From contig CP091737.1 of assembly GCA_022010055.1 (NCBI GenBank), positions 1,240,001-1,304,000 of the forward strand: a DNA stretch of 64,000 nucleotides. Direction: 5' to 3'. The notes under the pieces were generated by a model. It ran no database searches. It was not told the DNA's origin and saw only the letters and a list, made by a program, of their open reading frames with translations. Position 1 is the first letter of the stretch. Every line of letters starts with the position of its first letter. The position numbers were made by a program, and so were the translations under genes. Source of the DNA: Treponema sp. (GTDB taxonomy: Bacteria; Spirochaetota; Spirochaetia; Treponematales; Treponemataceae). This document shows positions 36,756 to 46,981 of the stretch, in pieces.

Positions 36756-37694
36756 TCACTCCGCGGAAGGAATGTCTGCGCCTTTTTTTACCGATTTTAT
36801 AGGAGAAATTTCCATGATTTTTTCCTCAAGCTCGCTGAGCTGGCTTGAAATACGGGCATCGATCGCTCCAAAATCAGTTTCAACAACGCAGCCGCCTTTT
36901 TCAACCGTTGAATCTTCCACAACCGTGATTCCCTGGATATTTTCTACCCTTTTTATAAATTCATCAGCATTTGCAGACGCAAGCTTCAAGTCCTCAAGAT
37001 TTACATGAAGGATTACGTTTCCGCGCGACTTTACTTTTTTCAGCGCGGCAAGAATATTGCTCATAATAGCCGTTTTTTGCGTCTCCGAAATGATTTTTAC
37101 TACTTTTCGGGTCATAAGAATCACAAGCTCAACAATCTGCTGCTCGGTTTCCTTAAGAATCTCCTCTCGGCGAAGCATCAAGGCCTCGACCATCTTGCGA
37201 AGTCGCTCCACAAGTCTTTCTATCTCAGACTCACCGGCAGAATAGCCATCATCATGTCCCTGCTTGAAACCGTCCTGCTTTGCGTCGTCTTTTATCTTCT
37301 GCTCTTCCAGATGCGCATCCTGAATTATTTTCTCTGCCTCGGATTTTGCATTCGCAATTATCTCATCAGCCTGAGCCTGCGCATCGGACTTAATAACCGA
37401 AGCCTCGTCTGTTTTTCGCTTTACTTCCTCAAACGCCGCATCTTTCGCGTTTTTTATAATTTCATCAGCCTGAGCATTCGCCTCTTCCAAAAGATGCTGC
37501 TTTTCAATTTCCCAGCCCTGCCGGAACGCCTCAGCTTCTTTACGCAAATCTTCTGCGCTTGGCCCCTGATAAATCTCTTCAACAACTTCCGGTTTTTCTT
37601 CATGCGGTCTGTAGTCATGCAGAAGCGGAAGAGTGAATTTCTTCTCATTATCCTTGAGTTTAATTTCATTCGGTCTGAATACTTGCTTTGCCAT
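36756..37694 (-). CDS. fliH: Flagellar assembly protein FliH
   Basis: 312 residues from ATG 37694 (MAKQVFRPNEIKL). A long charged middle of imperfect helical repeats (KSEAEKIIQDAHLEEQKIKD) precedes the conserved C-terminal domain (ILKETEQQIVELVILMTRKV, VILHVNLEDL, CVVETDFGAIDARISSQL). FliH is the stator-like regulator of FliI. The C-terminal part resembles the delta subunit/YscL family, which fits. Overlaps the fliI start region. Confidence 0.9.
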   Translation of the reverse strand: MAKQVFRPNEIKLKDNEKKFTLPLLHDYRPHEEKPEVVEEIYQGPSAEDLRKEAEAFRQGWEIEKQHLLEEANAQADEIIKNAKDAAFEEVKRKTDEASVIKSDAQAQADEIIANAKSEAEKIIQDAHLEEQKIKDDAKQDGFKQGHDDGYSAGESEIERLVERLRKMVEALMLRREEILKETEQQIVELVILMTRKVVKIISETQKTAIMSNILAALKKVKSRGNVILHVNLEDLKLASANADEFIKRVENIQGITVVEDSTVEKGGCVVETDFGAIDARISSQLSELEEKIMEISPIKSVKKGADIPSAE

Positions 37695-37728
37695 CTTACA
37701 TTCCCACAATTTTTATAGAATCATTCTG

Positions 37729-38823
37729 TTACTGAACCAGCTCGTCCTCGCCAGAGCGGGCAATAACGATTTCGCCGGAATCTTCAAGACGCCGGATTGT
37801 AGAAACAATCTTCTGCTGGGCTTCCTCAACATCCTTAAGCCGGACAGGTCCCATGAACTCCATATCTTCTTTTAACATGCTTGCGGCACGCTTTGACATA
37901 TTGCGGAAAATCTTGTCCTGAACCTCGGTATCAACAGACTTGAGCGCTTTTGAAAGCTCCTGCGTATCGACTTCGCGGAGAACCTTCTGAATCGCGCGGT
38001 CGTCGAGCATAACAATATCTTCGAAAACGAACATTCGCTTTTTGATTTCTTCCGCCAAATCCGGATCTTCCTCTTCAAGGGATTCAATAATCGCTTTTTC
38101 AGAAGAACGGTCAACAAGGTTAAGAATCTCAACAATAGATTCAACACCGCCGGCCGCTGTGTAGTCTTCGCTGGAAAGAGTTGAAAGTTTCTTTTCAAGA
38201 ACCCTTTCAACTTCGCGCAGAACATCCGGAGAAGTCCGGTCCATTGTGGCAAGTCGCTTTGAAACTTCCGGCTGCATTTCCTCCGGAAGATTCTGCAGGA
38301 TAATAGCCGCTTTTCCCGGTTCAAGATAAGCCAGAATCAGGGCAATCGTCTGCGGATATTCCTGCTGTATAAAGTTCAGCAAATGAGCAGGGTCAGTGCG
38401 GCGAATAAAGTCGAATGGACGAACCTGAAGGCTTGAAGTAAGCCTGTTGATAATATCAATCGCTTTCTGCGAGCCCAGGGACTTTTCAAGAAGCTCACGC
38501 GCATAGTCAATACCACCGGTTGTGATAAAGTTCTGAGCGTTCATCATTTCCTGGAATTCTTCAAGAACCGCATCTTTGTATTCAGCGTCTACTGTCTCAA
38601 GCCGGGCAATTTCAAAAGTAAGGGTTTCAACCTCGTCTTCACGCAAGTGCTTCATTACTTCTGCAGAAACATCCGAACCAAGCGAAACAAGAAATATCGC
38701 GGCTTTCTGACGGCCGGTAAGGCTTTTATAGTCTTTTTTATCTTTTTTAGAAGAGCCGGCAGGCTTCAGGCTGCCAGCCTTAGGAATCGGTTTTGGATTC
38801 GATTTTGGTACATCATCTGCCAT
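37729..38823 (-). CDS. fliG: Flagellar motor switch protein FliG
   Basis: 364 residues with all three FliG domains: ARM-N (LTGRQKAAIFLVSLGSDVSA), the middle EHPQ-like motif (FIQQEYPQTIALILAYL), and the C-terminal torque helix (DRAIQKVLREVDTQELSKAL, with LEDSGEIVIARSGEDELVQ at the end). The N-terminal 30 residues are proline/lysine-rich and unusual. It is the copy in the fliF-fliG-fliH operon; spirochetes often carry a second fliG elsewhere. Starts 3 bases after fliF. Confidence 0.95.
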   Translation of the reverse strand: MADDVPKSNPKPIPKAGSLKPAGSSKKDKKDYKSLTGRQKAAIFLVSLGSDVSAEVMKHLREDEVETLTFEIARLETVDAEYKDAVLEEFQEMMNAQNFITTGGIDYARELLEKSLGSQKAIDIINRLTSSLQVRPFDFIRRTDPAHLLNFIQQEYPQTIALILAYLEPGKAAIILQNLPEEMQPEVSKRLATMDRTSPDVLREVERVLEKKLSTLSSEDYTAAGGVESIVEILNLVDRSSEKAIIESLEEEDPDLAEEIKKRMFVFEDIVMLDDRAIQKVLREVDTQELSKALKSVDTEVQDKIFRNMSKRAASMLKEDMEFMGPVRLKDVEEAQQKIVSTIRRLEDSGEIVIARSGEDELVQ

Positions 38824-38826
38824 TTT

Positions 38827-40538
38827 CTACTCCTCCATAAGCCATGTTCTGATAAGCATAGCAACATCTTCAGGGTGTTCTTTAGCCATATTGATGGCAT
38901 TTTCCTGAAGTTCCGCACGGCGGCTCTCCTCAACAGACATAGTAACTGTCTGCGCCTCGTCTTTTGCTTCCCACAAAGCCTGTTCGCGCGCAAGCTGCTG
39001 CTGACGCAAAAGCTCCTCCTCGCGGGCACGGCGGCGGCGCTCGATTTCCTTGCTGATAATGCGGAAAAGAATAAAACCGATAAGAACCACCGCGACAGCC
39101 GCAAGAACAAGAAGAACAGTTCTTCTTGTCTGAAGCTTTTTAAAATACGCTTCATCAAATTCCCGGAATTCCTGGGTATGGTCTATCGGAATGTTTGTAA
39201 TCGTAACAATATCGTTCCGGCTTTTACTGAATCCTACAGCAGCCTCCACATACTCCTTTATTTTCGCGAGATCTTCCGGCGAAATAGGAGTGTACTCGCG
39301 CACAAGGCTTCCGTCCTCTTCATTTATTATATATTCATGGGTCTTAGGATCTTTCTTAAGCTTCCATACGCCGTCTATGTTCGCGGAAATAGTAATCCGG
39401 CCAGGCTGAGGGGCAACCTTTCCGTAATATGAGTTGTGTTTATAACATTATTCTGAGAAACGCCTGTTTCCGTAGACTTTCCGATTACATTTGAGACATC
39501 GGAATAAACCGGAGGAGTCTGGCCTTCCACGCCGGCAGGTCCTTCCGGATTGTAGCCTGTTCCCTGCCATTCCTTGGTAACTGTCTGCTGGCTGATAGGC
39601 AGCGTATCACGGTATTCAGAATCGTCATAGGGCGTATCCGGGTTATCCGGTCTAATCTGAATCGGAGAATAAATCGTGGAATCGCTGTGCTTTTCCGACA
39701 TATCCATCTCGTAATGGGCAATTACATCTGTAATTCTGTCAGAAGTATAGTTATTCTGAAGGGCGGCAAGAACTTTCGCCTCCAGCTGCGCTTCCATCTT
39801 GCGTATAAGTTTCTGCTGCTTTTCGATTATCGAGACGCGGTCGCTTTCCGCCATTCCCTCAAAATCGTTAAGAATATGACCATTCTGATCTATAATCGTA
39901 AGGTTTTCCGCGGAAAGTCCTTCAACAGCCTTTAAAATATAATCCTGGATTCCCTTTACTTTTCTTCTGTCTGAAAGAATGTCGCTTGTACGCGACGGTC
40001 TGATCGCAATGCTTGCCGTAACAGGATTCTGTTCCGAGGCAAAAAGAGCCTTGTCTGGAAGAACAAGGGTAACAAACGCCACATCAATATCAGAAAGAGA
40101 TTCAAGATGCTGTTTCAACGCAGCAGAAATGGCATTTTTACGGCGCACATTCTGTTCCGCATCAGTGGTGGACCATGAACGGTTATAAAATTCTGCAAAC
40201 GGATCATAATTTGAAGGAGCCAGACCTTCCACAGAAAGAAGAGTCCTTATGCGGCGCGCAGTTTTTTCATCATTAACGGAAATAACCCCTTCGTCATTCA
40301 CGTAAACCTGCACATTTTCCCGGGCAACGCGGTCAAGAATCTGGTTTCTTACAGATTCGTCGGTTACAGCCTGAGGAAAAAGCTTTACAGTGGAATCAGA
40401 GCCGCTTACGTTAACAGCAAAGATAACGGCGCCAACAACAGCAAGGGCAATGCCGATAACAATAACTTTTACAATGACTGAACTTGTTTTCCAGAAATTC
40501 TGAAACTTTTCAATCATATTTTTAAACCATTCGTTCAT
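38827..40538 (-). CDS. fliF: Flagellar MS-ring protein FliF, one frameshift
   Basis: ATG 40538 with ggagggg upstream. The first frame covers the N-terminal helix (28-48), both ring-building modules (VARENVQVYVNDEGVISV; LPDKALFASEQNPVTASIAI) and ends at 39375. The second contains YGKVAPQPGRITISANIDGV, the C-terminal membrane helix (VLLVLAAVAVVLIGFILF) and the FliG-binding tail (HPEDVAMLIRTWLME). One missing A at about 39434 (INTNSYYGKVAP) reunites them into about 570 residues. Confidence 0.93.
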
Positions 40539-40620
40539 CAGTCCCCTCCCGTGAACGAGCAAAAACGATTATTTTAATGAGTTATTTTAACACATAATAA
40601 GAATTCTGAAAAGCAAGATT

Positions 40621-40957
40621 TTATCGGGTTGTTGTAATTTCCGACCATCCGCTTACAATACGGTCAATTATGGAATTTGCAAGGTTCAGAGACATTCTGG
40701 CCTTTGACATTGCAATAGTAACATCGTGAAGGTCAACAGAATCCGGATCCGTGATAACCTTTCTGCATGTCGCCCGCCTCAATCTGCTGGTCGTTCATAG
40801 CCTGAAAAGCCTGAAGCAGATAATCTCCGAACGAGGCTGAATTTTTTGAAACTTCGGTTCTTGCGTAATTTTCCTGCGAAAGCCCGAAAGAAGCCTTCGC
40901 GGCGTGCCCGGTTTCCGTTCTGTTCAACTGAAATGAATTTAACTCTGGTATCTTCAT
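40621..40957 (-). CDS. fliE: Flagellar hook-basal body protein FliE, one frameshift
   Basis: About 112 residues. N-terminal frame MKIPELNSFQLNRTETGHAA to AGDMQK; then the continuing frame VITDPDSVDLHDVTIAMSKA and RMSLNLANSIIDRIVSGWSE ending TAA 40621-40623. The DPDSVDxHDVTIAM block is the FliE signature. The break is at the A run near 40756-40762. Ribosome site gaggaaat before ATG. FliE joins the MS ring to the rod. Confidence 0.9.
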
Positions 40958-41046
40958 ATTTCCTCACCCGCCTAAAATTTTACATCGACTTGGGGATACT
41001 GTCAATTGAGGATTGCCCATAAATAGAGCGCATCATTCAATTAAAA

Positions 41047-41508
41047 TCAGCGGGAACCTATTTCCAGAGCCGCCGAGAACATACTTTTCGCGCCCTCGAC
41101 AACCGTTGAATTCGCCTCGTAAGCGCGGCTTGCAGAAATAAGGTCAACCATTTCATTCACAATGTTTACGTTCGGATATTCAACATAGCCTGCGTTCGGT
41201 CCTGATTTTATCGCATGTGGATGCTCCGGATCGTAAACAAGACGGCCTTCAGAAGTATCTTTTACAATTTCAAGAACCTTTACGCCTTTTCCAGGACCGT
41301 TATCAAGGTCAGAAGGAGTAAACGGAGTCCGAAACTGCGGACGCCCTGCGCTTACAGGCTCAAAAACCACGCGGGAACGCTTGAATGCGCCGCCTTCCTG
41401 AGTTCTTGTTGTAGATGCGTTGGCTATATTGTTTGAAATAACATCTGTTCTAAGTCTTTCAGCGGACATTCCTGTCGACGCGATATTTATTGATGTAAAA
41501 AGTCCCAT
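41047..41508 (-). CDS. flgC: Flagellar proximal rod protein FlgC
   Basis: 153 residues. Rod signature near the N-terminus (SINIASTGMSAERLRTDVIS NNIANASTT) and the C-terminal VNEMVDLISASRAYEANSTV typical of FlgC. No signal peptide, since it is exported by the flagellar apparatus. Follows flgB by 17 bases. Confidence 0.95.
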   Translation of the reverse strand: MGLFTSINIASTGMSAERLRTDVISNNIANASTTRTQEGGAFKRSRVVFEPVSAGRPQFRTPFTPSDLDNGPGKGVKVLEIVKDTSEGRLVYDPEHPHAIKSGPNAGYVEYPNVNIVNEMVDLISASRAYEANSTVVEGAKSMFSAALEIGSR

Positions 41509-41525
41509 ATCAAGCTCCTATAGAA

Positions 41526-41942
41526 TTATTTTTTCATAACGGAATTAATCTGTGAAAATTCAAAATTTGTAAGCTGGGAAAGAAGCCTGTACTGCATCTG
41601 AATCTGAAGGATGTTATTCGCTTCTGTTTCGGCATCAACGTTATTTCCGTTTGGCTTTGCCGTTGTAGTATAGTCAAGAACCCTGCGCGGCTCTACATCT
41701 CTGTAATCATACGGAGTATTAAAAGAAATATGACGAGAATCTGTGCGTGTGAACTGAAAACCGTCTTTTGCCTTTTCTTCCGACTCAAAGGCGCGCTTCA
41801 GCTCGCTTTCAAAATTTACTGTTGAACGTTTAAAACCAGGAACTTCGCTGTTGGCAAGATTGTTTGCGCTCACCTGATAGCGAAGCGATACCGCATCCAT
41901 TGTGCGCTGAAGCAAATCGACATTTCTTGTAAAAGTATTCAT
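41526..41942 (-). CDS. flgB: Flagellar proximal rod protein FlgB
   Basis: 138 residues from ATG 41942 (aagga upstream); an earlier start at 41981 would add 13 basic residues not seen in the family. Has LLQRTMDAVSLRYQVSANNL ANSEVPGFKR, the flagellar rod signature, and the C-terminal TEANNILQIQMQYRLLSQLT. First flagellar gene after hslU. Confidence 0.94.
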   Translation of the reverse strand: MNTFTRNVDLLQRTMDAVSLRYQVSANNLANSEVPGFKRSTVNFESELKRAFESEEKAKDGFQFTRTDSRHISFNTPYDYRDVEPRRVLDYTTTAKPNGNNVDAETEANNILQIQMQYRLLSQLTNFEFSQINSVMKK

Positions 41943-42008
41943 ATTCCTTGTCCTTCCTATATAAAATTTTCGGAAAGACAAACAATATGTTTAGTTTTTT
42001 TTACAATT

Positions 42009-43364
42009 TTACAGGATATATCTTGATAAATCCTGATCGCGGGCGATGTCCTTCAGCTTTGAATTGACGTATTCCGCATCAATTTTGAAGGTCTCGCCGG
42101 AATGTTCATCGGCAGAAAAATTGATTTCATCAAGAACTTTTTCCATAACCGTATGAAGACGCCGCGCTCCTATATTCTCAGCCTTGTTGTTGACATCCTC
42201 TGCGATTACGCTCATACATTCAATCGCGTCCTCTGTAATCTCAAGAACAACATCTTCCGTTGCAAGCAATGACTTGTACTGCATTATAAGGCTGTTCTTA
42301 GGTTCTTTAAGAATTTTCTTAAAATCTTCCTTCGTAAGGCTTTCAAGCTCAACGCGGAGCGGAAAACGTCCCTGCAGCTCAGGAATCAAATCGCTTGGAG
42401 AAGCCACGCTGAACGCGCCCGCCGCAATAAACAGAATATGCGTAGTATTGATTACGCCGAATTTCGTGCTGACATTGCTTCCTTCAACAATCGGGAGAAT
42501 ATCGCGCTGAACGCCTTCGCGGCTTACATCCTGTCCGTGGCTTTCGCCGTGAACTGCGATTTATCAATTTCGTCTATAAAAATAATTCCGCTGTTTTCAA
42601 CCCGCTCCTTGGCCCTGTCGATAACCTTGTCGTTGTCGACCATGCCGTCAAGAGTCTCCTGCGTAAGAATCTTCCGCGCCTCCTTTACGGAAACAGTCCG
42701 CTTCTTGCGGCGTCCGCCCTGAAGCATTCCGGCAAGGTTCTGCATGCTGCTCTGAAGGTCATCAAGCGAACCGCCCGCAATTATTTCCATTCCGGAAACC
42801 CCTGTCTGACGGCTTACAGTAACTTCAACCTCGCGGTCCTCCAGTTCCTTCCCTAAGCATCTGACGGAATTTTTCGCGTGTTGAATCAGCATTTTCAGCA
42901 GGAAGCTCCGCCGTACTTTCAGCGGCAGGCTGTTTTTTTCCAGTTCCAGGCAAAAGAAGGTCAAGAAGTTTTTCTTCAACAACAGAAACCGACTTTTCCT
43001 TCAGCTCATCTTCCATCTCAGCCTTTACATCGTTTACGCCGACTGCCATAAGATCCCGCACCATAGATTCCACATCGCGGCCGACATATCCTACCTCGGT
43101 GTACTTAGTGGCTTCAACTTTAAGGAACGGAGCGTTGCAAAGCTTAGCAAGACGGCGCGCAATCTCGGTTTTTCCACAACCGGTAGGCCCTATCATCAGG
43201 ATATTCTTAGGAGCGACCTCATCGCGTATAGACTCGTCAAGCTTAAGGCGACGTGTTCTGTTTCTAAGGGCAACAGCAACGGCACGCTTCGCTTTGTCCT
43301 GACCGATTATATATTGATCAAGTTTTTCTACAATCTGCTTAGGTGTCAAGTCAATATTTTTTTC
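42009..43364 (-). CDS. hslU: HslU (ClpY) AAA+ ATPase, two frameshifts
   Basis: Unfolds substrates for the HslV protease. Start ATG 43364 overlaps the hslV stop. Segment 1 has TPKQIVEKLDQYIIGQDKAK and Walker A GPTGCGKT (60-67), ending GGPRG; segment 2 LEDREVEVTVSRQTG through GIIFIDEID; segment 3 SHGQDVSREGVQRDILPIVE through IPELQGRFPLRVEL to RDQDLSRYIL. Restoring two A near 42844-42846 (REGKLEDREVE) and one A at 42560-42562 (EIDKIAVHGESHGQ) gives about 450 residues, the normal length with the family's I-domain. Confidence 0.93.
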
Positions 43365-43371
43365 CATAAGA

Positions 43372-43907
43372 TTAAAGTTCCTCCACAGTGATATTGCCGT
43401 TAGTATAGATACATATATCACCTGCAATTTTCAATGATTTTTCCGCAATTTCGCGGGCCGAATAACTTGAGCTTTCAAGATATGCCAGCGCCGCGGAATA
43501 CGCGTAGTTTCCGCCTGAGCCGATAGCAAGAACATCGTTTTCCGGCTCAATGACATTTCCGTCTCCGCTTATAAGAAGAATTTTATTCTTATCCGCAACA
43601 AGAAGAAGGGCTTCCAGCTTCTGGAGAGATTTTTCCGTGCGCCACATTTTTGCGAGCTCAACTGCGGCGCGGGTCAAATCGCCATTAAATTCCTTTATTT
43701 TTGTTTCAAAAAGGTCGAACAGAGTAAACGCGTCCGCAACGCTTCCTGCAAATCCTGTAAGAATTTTTCCATCGTAAATGCGGCGGACTTTATGGGCGTT
43801 TCCTTTCATCACTGTATTTCCGGATGTAACCTGACCGTCCCCTGCCATGGCGACATGACCGTCTTTTTTTACGGCGATAACCGTAGTGCTTCTGATTTAT
43901 TCTTCAT
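43372..43907 (-). CDS. hslV: HslV (ClpQ) protease subunit, one frameshift
   Basis: Threonine protease of the HslUV complex. From ATG 43907 (ggagattt upstream) the frame MKNK joins to IRSTTVIAVKKDGHVAMAGD if one A is added at the run 43896-43898. STTVIAV provides the catalytic N-terminal threonine after removal of a short propeptide; GDGQVTSGNTVMKGNAHKVR and the GSGGNYAYSAALAYLE block follow. About 178 residues. Upstream of hslU with an 11-base overlap, the usual pairing. Confidence 0.92.
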
Positions 43908-43921
43908 ATAAATCTCCAAAT

Positions 43922-44831
43922 CTATGAATGCGGATGCGCTTTATTATAGACATCTATAAGTTTTTCTGTTGTTATATGCGTATAGCGCTGCGTTGTAGAA
44001 ACGCTTGAATGCCCTAAGAGTTCCTGCACAATCCTGACATCCGCGCCGTGCATAAGCATTGCCGTGGCAAAAGTATGGCGAAGGGCATGAGGCGAGACAT
44101 GATGGTTCGTTCCTTCCATGCCCGTATACCGGGAAAGAATCCAGCGCACGCCATGCGCCGTAAGCGGAGTTCCTTTCTGGTTTACGAAGATTTCCTTTAC
44201 GTCATCCTTTTTGTTCAGTCCGCGGAACAGCTGCTCGCGATCCCTTATATAATTTTCAAGCGCAATTTTTGCATCACGCTCAAAATAAACAATCCTATCC
44301 TTGCGGCCTTTTCCAGTAACAACAGCAGAACCAAAATCTTCCGCCATGTCAGAAAATTTCAGCCCGACAATCTCGCTTACACGGCAGCCGGAAGAATACA
44401 TCATCTCAAAAAGAGCCCTGTCCCTGTTTGCCCAGAGAAGTTCTTTTTTTTCAGGCTGCTCGCAAAGCTCATCTATTTCCGGGCTTGTAAGAAACCGCGG
44501 CATATATTTAGGAAGCTTTACCGAAGCCAGCTTTACAGATGGATTTATTTTAATATAATCAAATTTTCGGCAATAGGCAAAAAAAGTTCTGACCGCCGCA
44601 ATAAATCTGTTTATGCTGGAAGCCGCCATCTTCTGCTGCGAAAGACGCGCGATGCAAAGGCGCAAATCCTCTGTGGTAATATCATCCACCGGGCAGTCGC
44701 CGCCAAGCGCTTTCAAGGTGAGAAAAATCATTTTTGTAGGCAATAATCGAATTTTCTGAAAGCTCGCGGACAGAAGAAAGATAAATAAAAAATTCTTCGC
44801 CAGCCTGCTTCAGAGAAAGACTTTTACTCAT
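43922..44831 (-). CDS. xerC: Tyrosine recombinase XerC-like, one frameshift
   Basis: ATG 44831 lies in the topA stop region (GATGAGTAA). The N-terminal 40 residues (MSKSLSLKQAGEEFFIYLSS VRELSENSIIAYKND) are in one frame; the remainder from KALGGDCPVDDI is in another, with the change near 44716. Catalytic residues: R in SSGCRVSEIV, K in TGKGRKDR, HALRH, H in LLGHSSVSTTQ and Y in RYTH. Together with XerD (48791) it probably resolves chromosome dimers, and the pair lies with hslVU as in other bacteria (codV-clpQY type order). Confidence 0.9.
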
Positions 44832-46950
44832 CTTCTTCACCTGCTGAATGCAGATAGTCGCAGTCAGGATTTATGCAAGATTTATAAGAGCCGTTCTTTT
44901 TGTCAAACTTTTCAACCAGAAACCATCCGCACTTAGGACAATACTGGTCAATCGGTTTAAAATGACTTATAAAACTGCAGGCCGGATAATTTGTGCATCC
45001 GTAGAATTCTTTTCCGCGGCCTTTTGTTTTTCTGGCGACAATTTCGCCGTTGCATCCCGGCATAGGGCATTTTGCAAGCGGAATAGATTTTGTATTGTGA
45101 CATTCCGGGAATCCTGAGCAGGCAAGAAAATATCCGAAACGGCCGAGTTTTTTCACCATCGGCTTTCCGCATTTTTCGCATATCTTGTCCGTAGGCTCGT
45201 CAAGGCTTCCCTTTATGCTCTGAACTGACTGCATAACCTCGTCAACACGTTTTCTGAACGGCTCAAAAAAATCAGCAATCATATTGTTCCAGACAAGCTT
45301 ATCTTCCTCAACTTTGTCAAGGTTTGTTTCAACCTCCGCCGTAAAATGCTCGTTTATAACATCCGGGAAAGACTCCACAAGAATCCTGCAAATAATGCGG
45401 CCAAGCTGAGTCGGAACAAGCTGCTTGTTAGAGCGGGTAACGTAATACCGGTCAAGAAGAACGGAAATTATCGGAGCATACGTTGAAGGGCGTCCTATTC
45501 CCTTTTCCTCAAGCGTGCGGACAATCGAAGCATCCGTATAGCGGGCCGGTCCCTGAGTAAAATGCTGCTCCGGATAAAATTTATCGGATTTCAAGACCTC
45601 GCCAACTTTCAAGGCCGGAAGAGTTCCAGTTTTTTCCTCTTTTGAAGAAAGAAGCTTTATTACATTGTAAAAACCTTTTTCCGTAATTCTGGATGCGCTT
45701 ACGCGGAACAAGGCGTCTCCGGCCGAAATTTCAGCGGATGTAGTAGTTGTCTTCGCATTTTTCATCTGGCTTGAAACAAAACGCTCCCAGATTATCGTAT
45801 AAAGCCTTAGCTGGTCGCGCGTAAGATAATCCTTTACCGAATCAGGCGTGTATTCAACATAAGTAGGACGGATACCTTCGTGGGCATCCTGGGCGCTTTT
45901 TCCAACCGCATAGTGAATCGGCTCTTCAGGAAGCTCATCGGCAAAGTTCTTTGCGAGCCAGCCGCGAACATCGTCAAGAGCTGTCTGGGAAATACGCACG
46001 GAATCCGTTCGCATATAAGTTATAAGACCAACGCGGTTCTGCCCGATGTTTATACCTTCGTAAAGCTGCTGCGCAATCTGCATTGTCTTTTTAGAAGTAA
46101 ACCCAAGGCGGTTCGCCGCTTCCTGCTGCATTTTGGAAGTAGTGAACGGAGCTTTAGGACGCACAGTTTTTTCCGACTGCTTTATATTTTCAACCTTGCA
46201 TTCAGAATTTTGAATTTCCGCAATAATATCATTTACGGCATTTTCGTTTTTAAGCTCAGGATTTTCACCCTTGTACTTTACAAGGCGCGCAGTAAATTTT
46301 GTCTTTCCTTTTACAAAATCCGCATCCAGAGTCCAATATTCTTCCGGAATAAAATCTTCAACTTCTTTTTCGCGCTCGCAGATAAGCCTTAGAGCGACAG
46401 ACTGCACGCGTCCTGCAGAAAGTCCGTTCTTTACCTTTGCCCAAAGAATAGGACTCAGATTGTAACCCACAAGACGGTCAAGAACCCGCCTGGCTTTCTG
46501 GGCATTCACCTTTGACTCGACAATCTCACCAGGGTTCTGAACCGCCTCTGTTATTGCTCCAGGAGTAATTTCGTTAAAGACAATCCTGCTGATTTTTGCG
46601 TCAGTCTTGTCCTTAAGGGCGTTGTTCAGGTGCCATGCAATCGCTTCTCCTTCGCGGTCGTTATCGGATGCAAGCAGAACTTCGTCTGATTTTTTTGCAT
46701 CCCTCTGAAGCTCCTTTAAAAGTTTTGCCCTTCCGCGGACAGTAATATATTCAGGCTGAAAACCATGCTCCACATCAATCGCAAGGCGCGACTTAGGCAA
46801 ATCAATAAGATGACCCATAGACGCCTTGACCGTATAACCGTAACCAAGATATTTTTCTATTGTATGAGCCTTAGCCGGAGACTCCACAATAACAAGAGTC
46901 TGTTTTTTGTTTGCTTTAGATTTTTTTGATGTAGATTTTTTTTCAGCCAT
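44824..46950 (-). CDS. topA: DNA topoisomerase I
   Basis: 708 residues. TOPRIM motifs ESPAKA (23-28) and DNDREGEA (96-103), catalytic tyrosine 312 in LITYMRTDSVRIS, and three zinc-ribbon units at the C-terminus (CEKCGKP...C..C, CPMPGC...C, CPKCGW...CINPDC). Relaxes negative supercoils. The N-terminal 16 residues are lysine/serine-rich. Same order as dprA-topA-xerC in many bacteria. Confidence 0.96.
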   Translation of the reverse strand: MAEKKSTSKKSKANKKQTLVIVESPAKAHTIEKYLGYGYTVKASMGHLIDLPKSRLAIDVEHGFQPEYITVRGRAKLLKELQRDAKKSDEVLLASDNDREGEAIAWHLNNALKDKTDAKISRIVFNEITPGAITEAVQNPGEIVESKVNAQKARRVLDRLVGYNLSPILWAKVKNGLSAGRVQSVALRLICEREKEVEDFIPEEYWTLDADFVKGKTKFTARLVKYKGENPELKNENAVNDIIAEIQNSECKVENIKQSEKTVRPKAPFTTSKMQQEAANRLGFTSKKTMQIAQQLYEGINIGQNRVGLITYMRTDSVRISQTALDDVRGWLAKNFADELPEEPIHYAVGKSAQDAHEGIRPTYVEYTPDSVKDYLTRDQLRLYTIIWERFVSSQMKNAKTTTTSAEISAGDALFRVSASRITEKGFYNVIKLLSSKEEKTGTLPALKVGEVLKSDKFYPEQHFTQGPARYTDASIVRTLEEKGIGRPSTYAPIISVLLDRYYVTRSNKQLVPTQLGRIICRILVESFPDVINEHFTAEVETNLDKVEEDKLVWNNMIADFFEPFRKRVDEVMQSVQSIKGSLDEPTDKICEKCGKPMVKKLGRFGYFLACSGFPECHNTKSIPLAKCPMPGCNGEIVARKTKGRGKEFYGCTNYPACSFISHFKPIDQYCPKCGWFLVEKFDKKNGSYKSCINPDCDYLHSAGEEDE

Positions 46951-46981
46951 AAAATCCTCATAATGATGTTTTTGCGCGGAA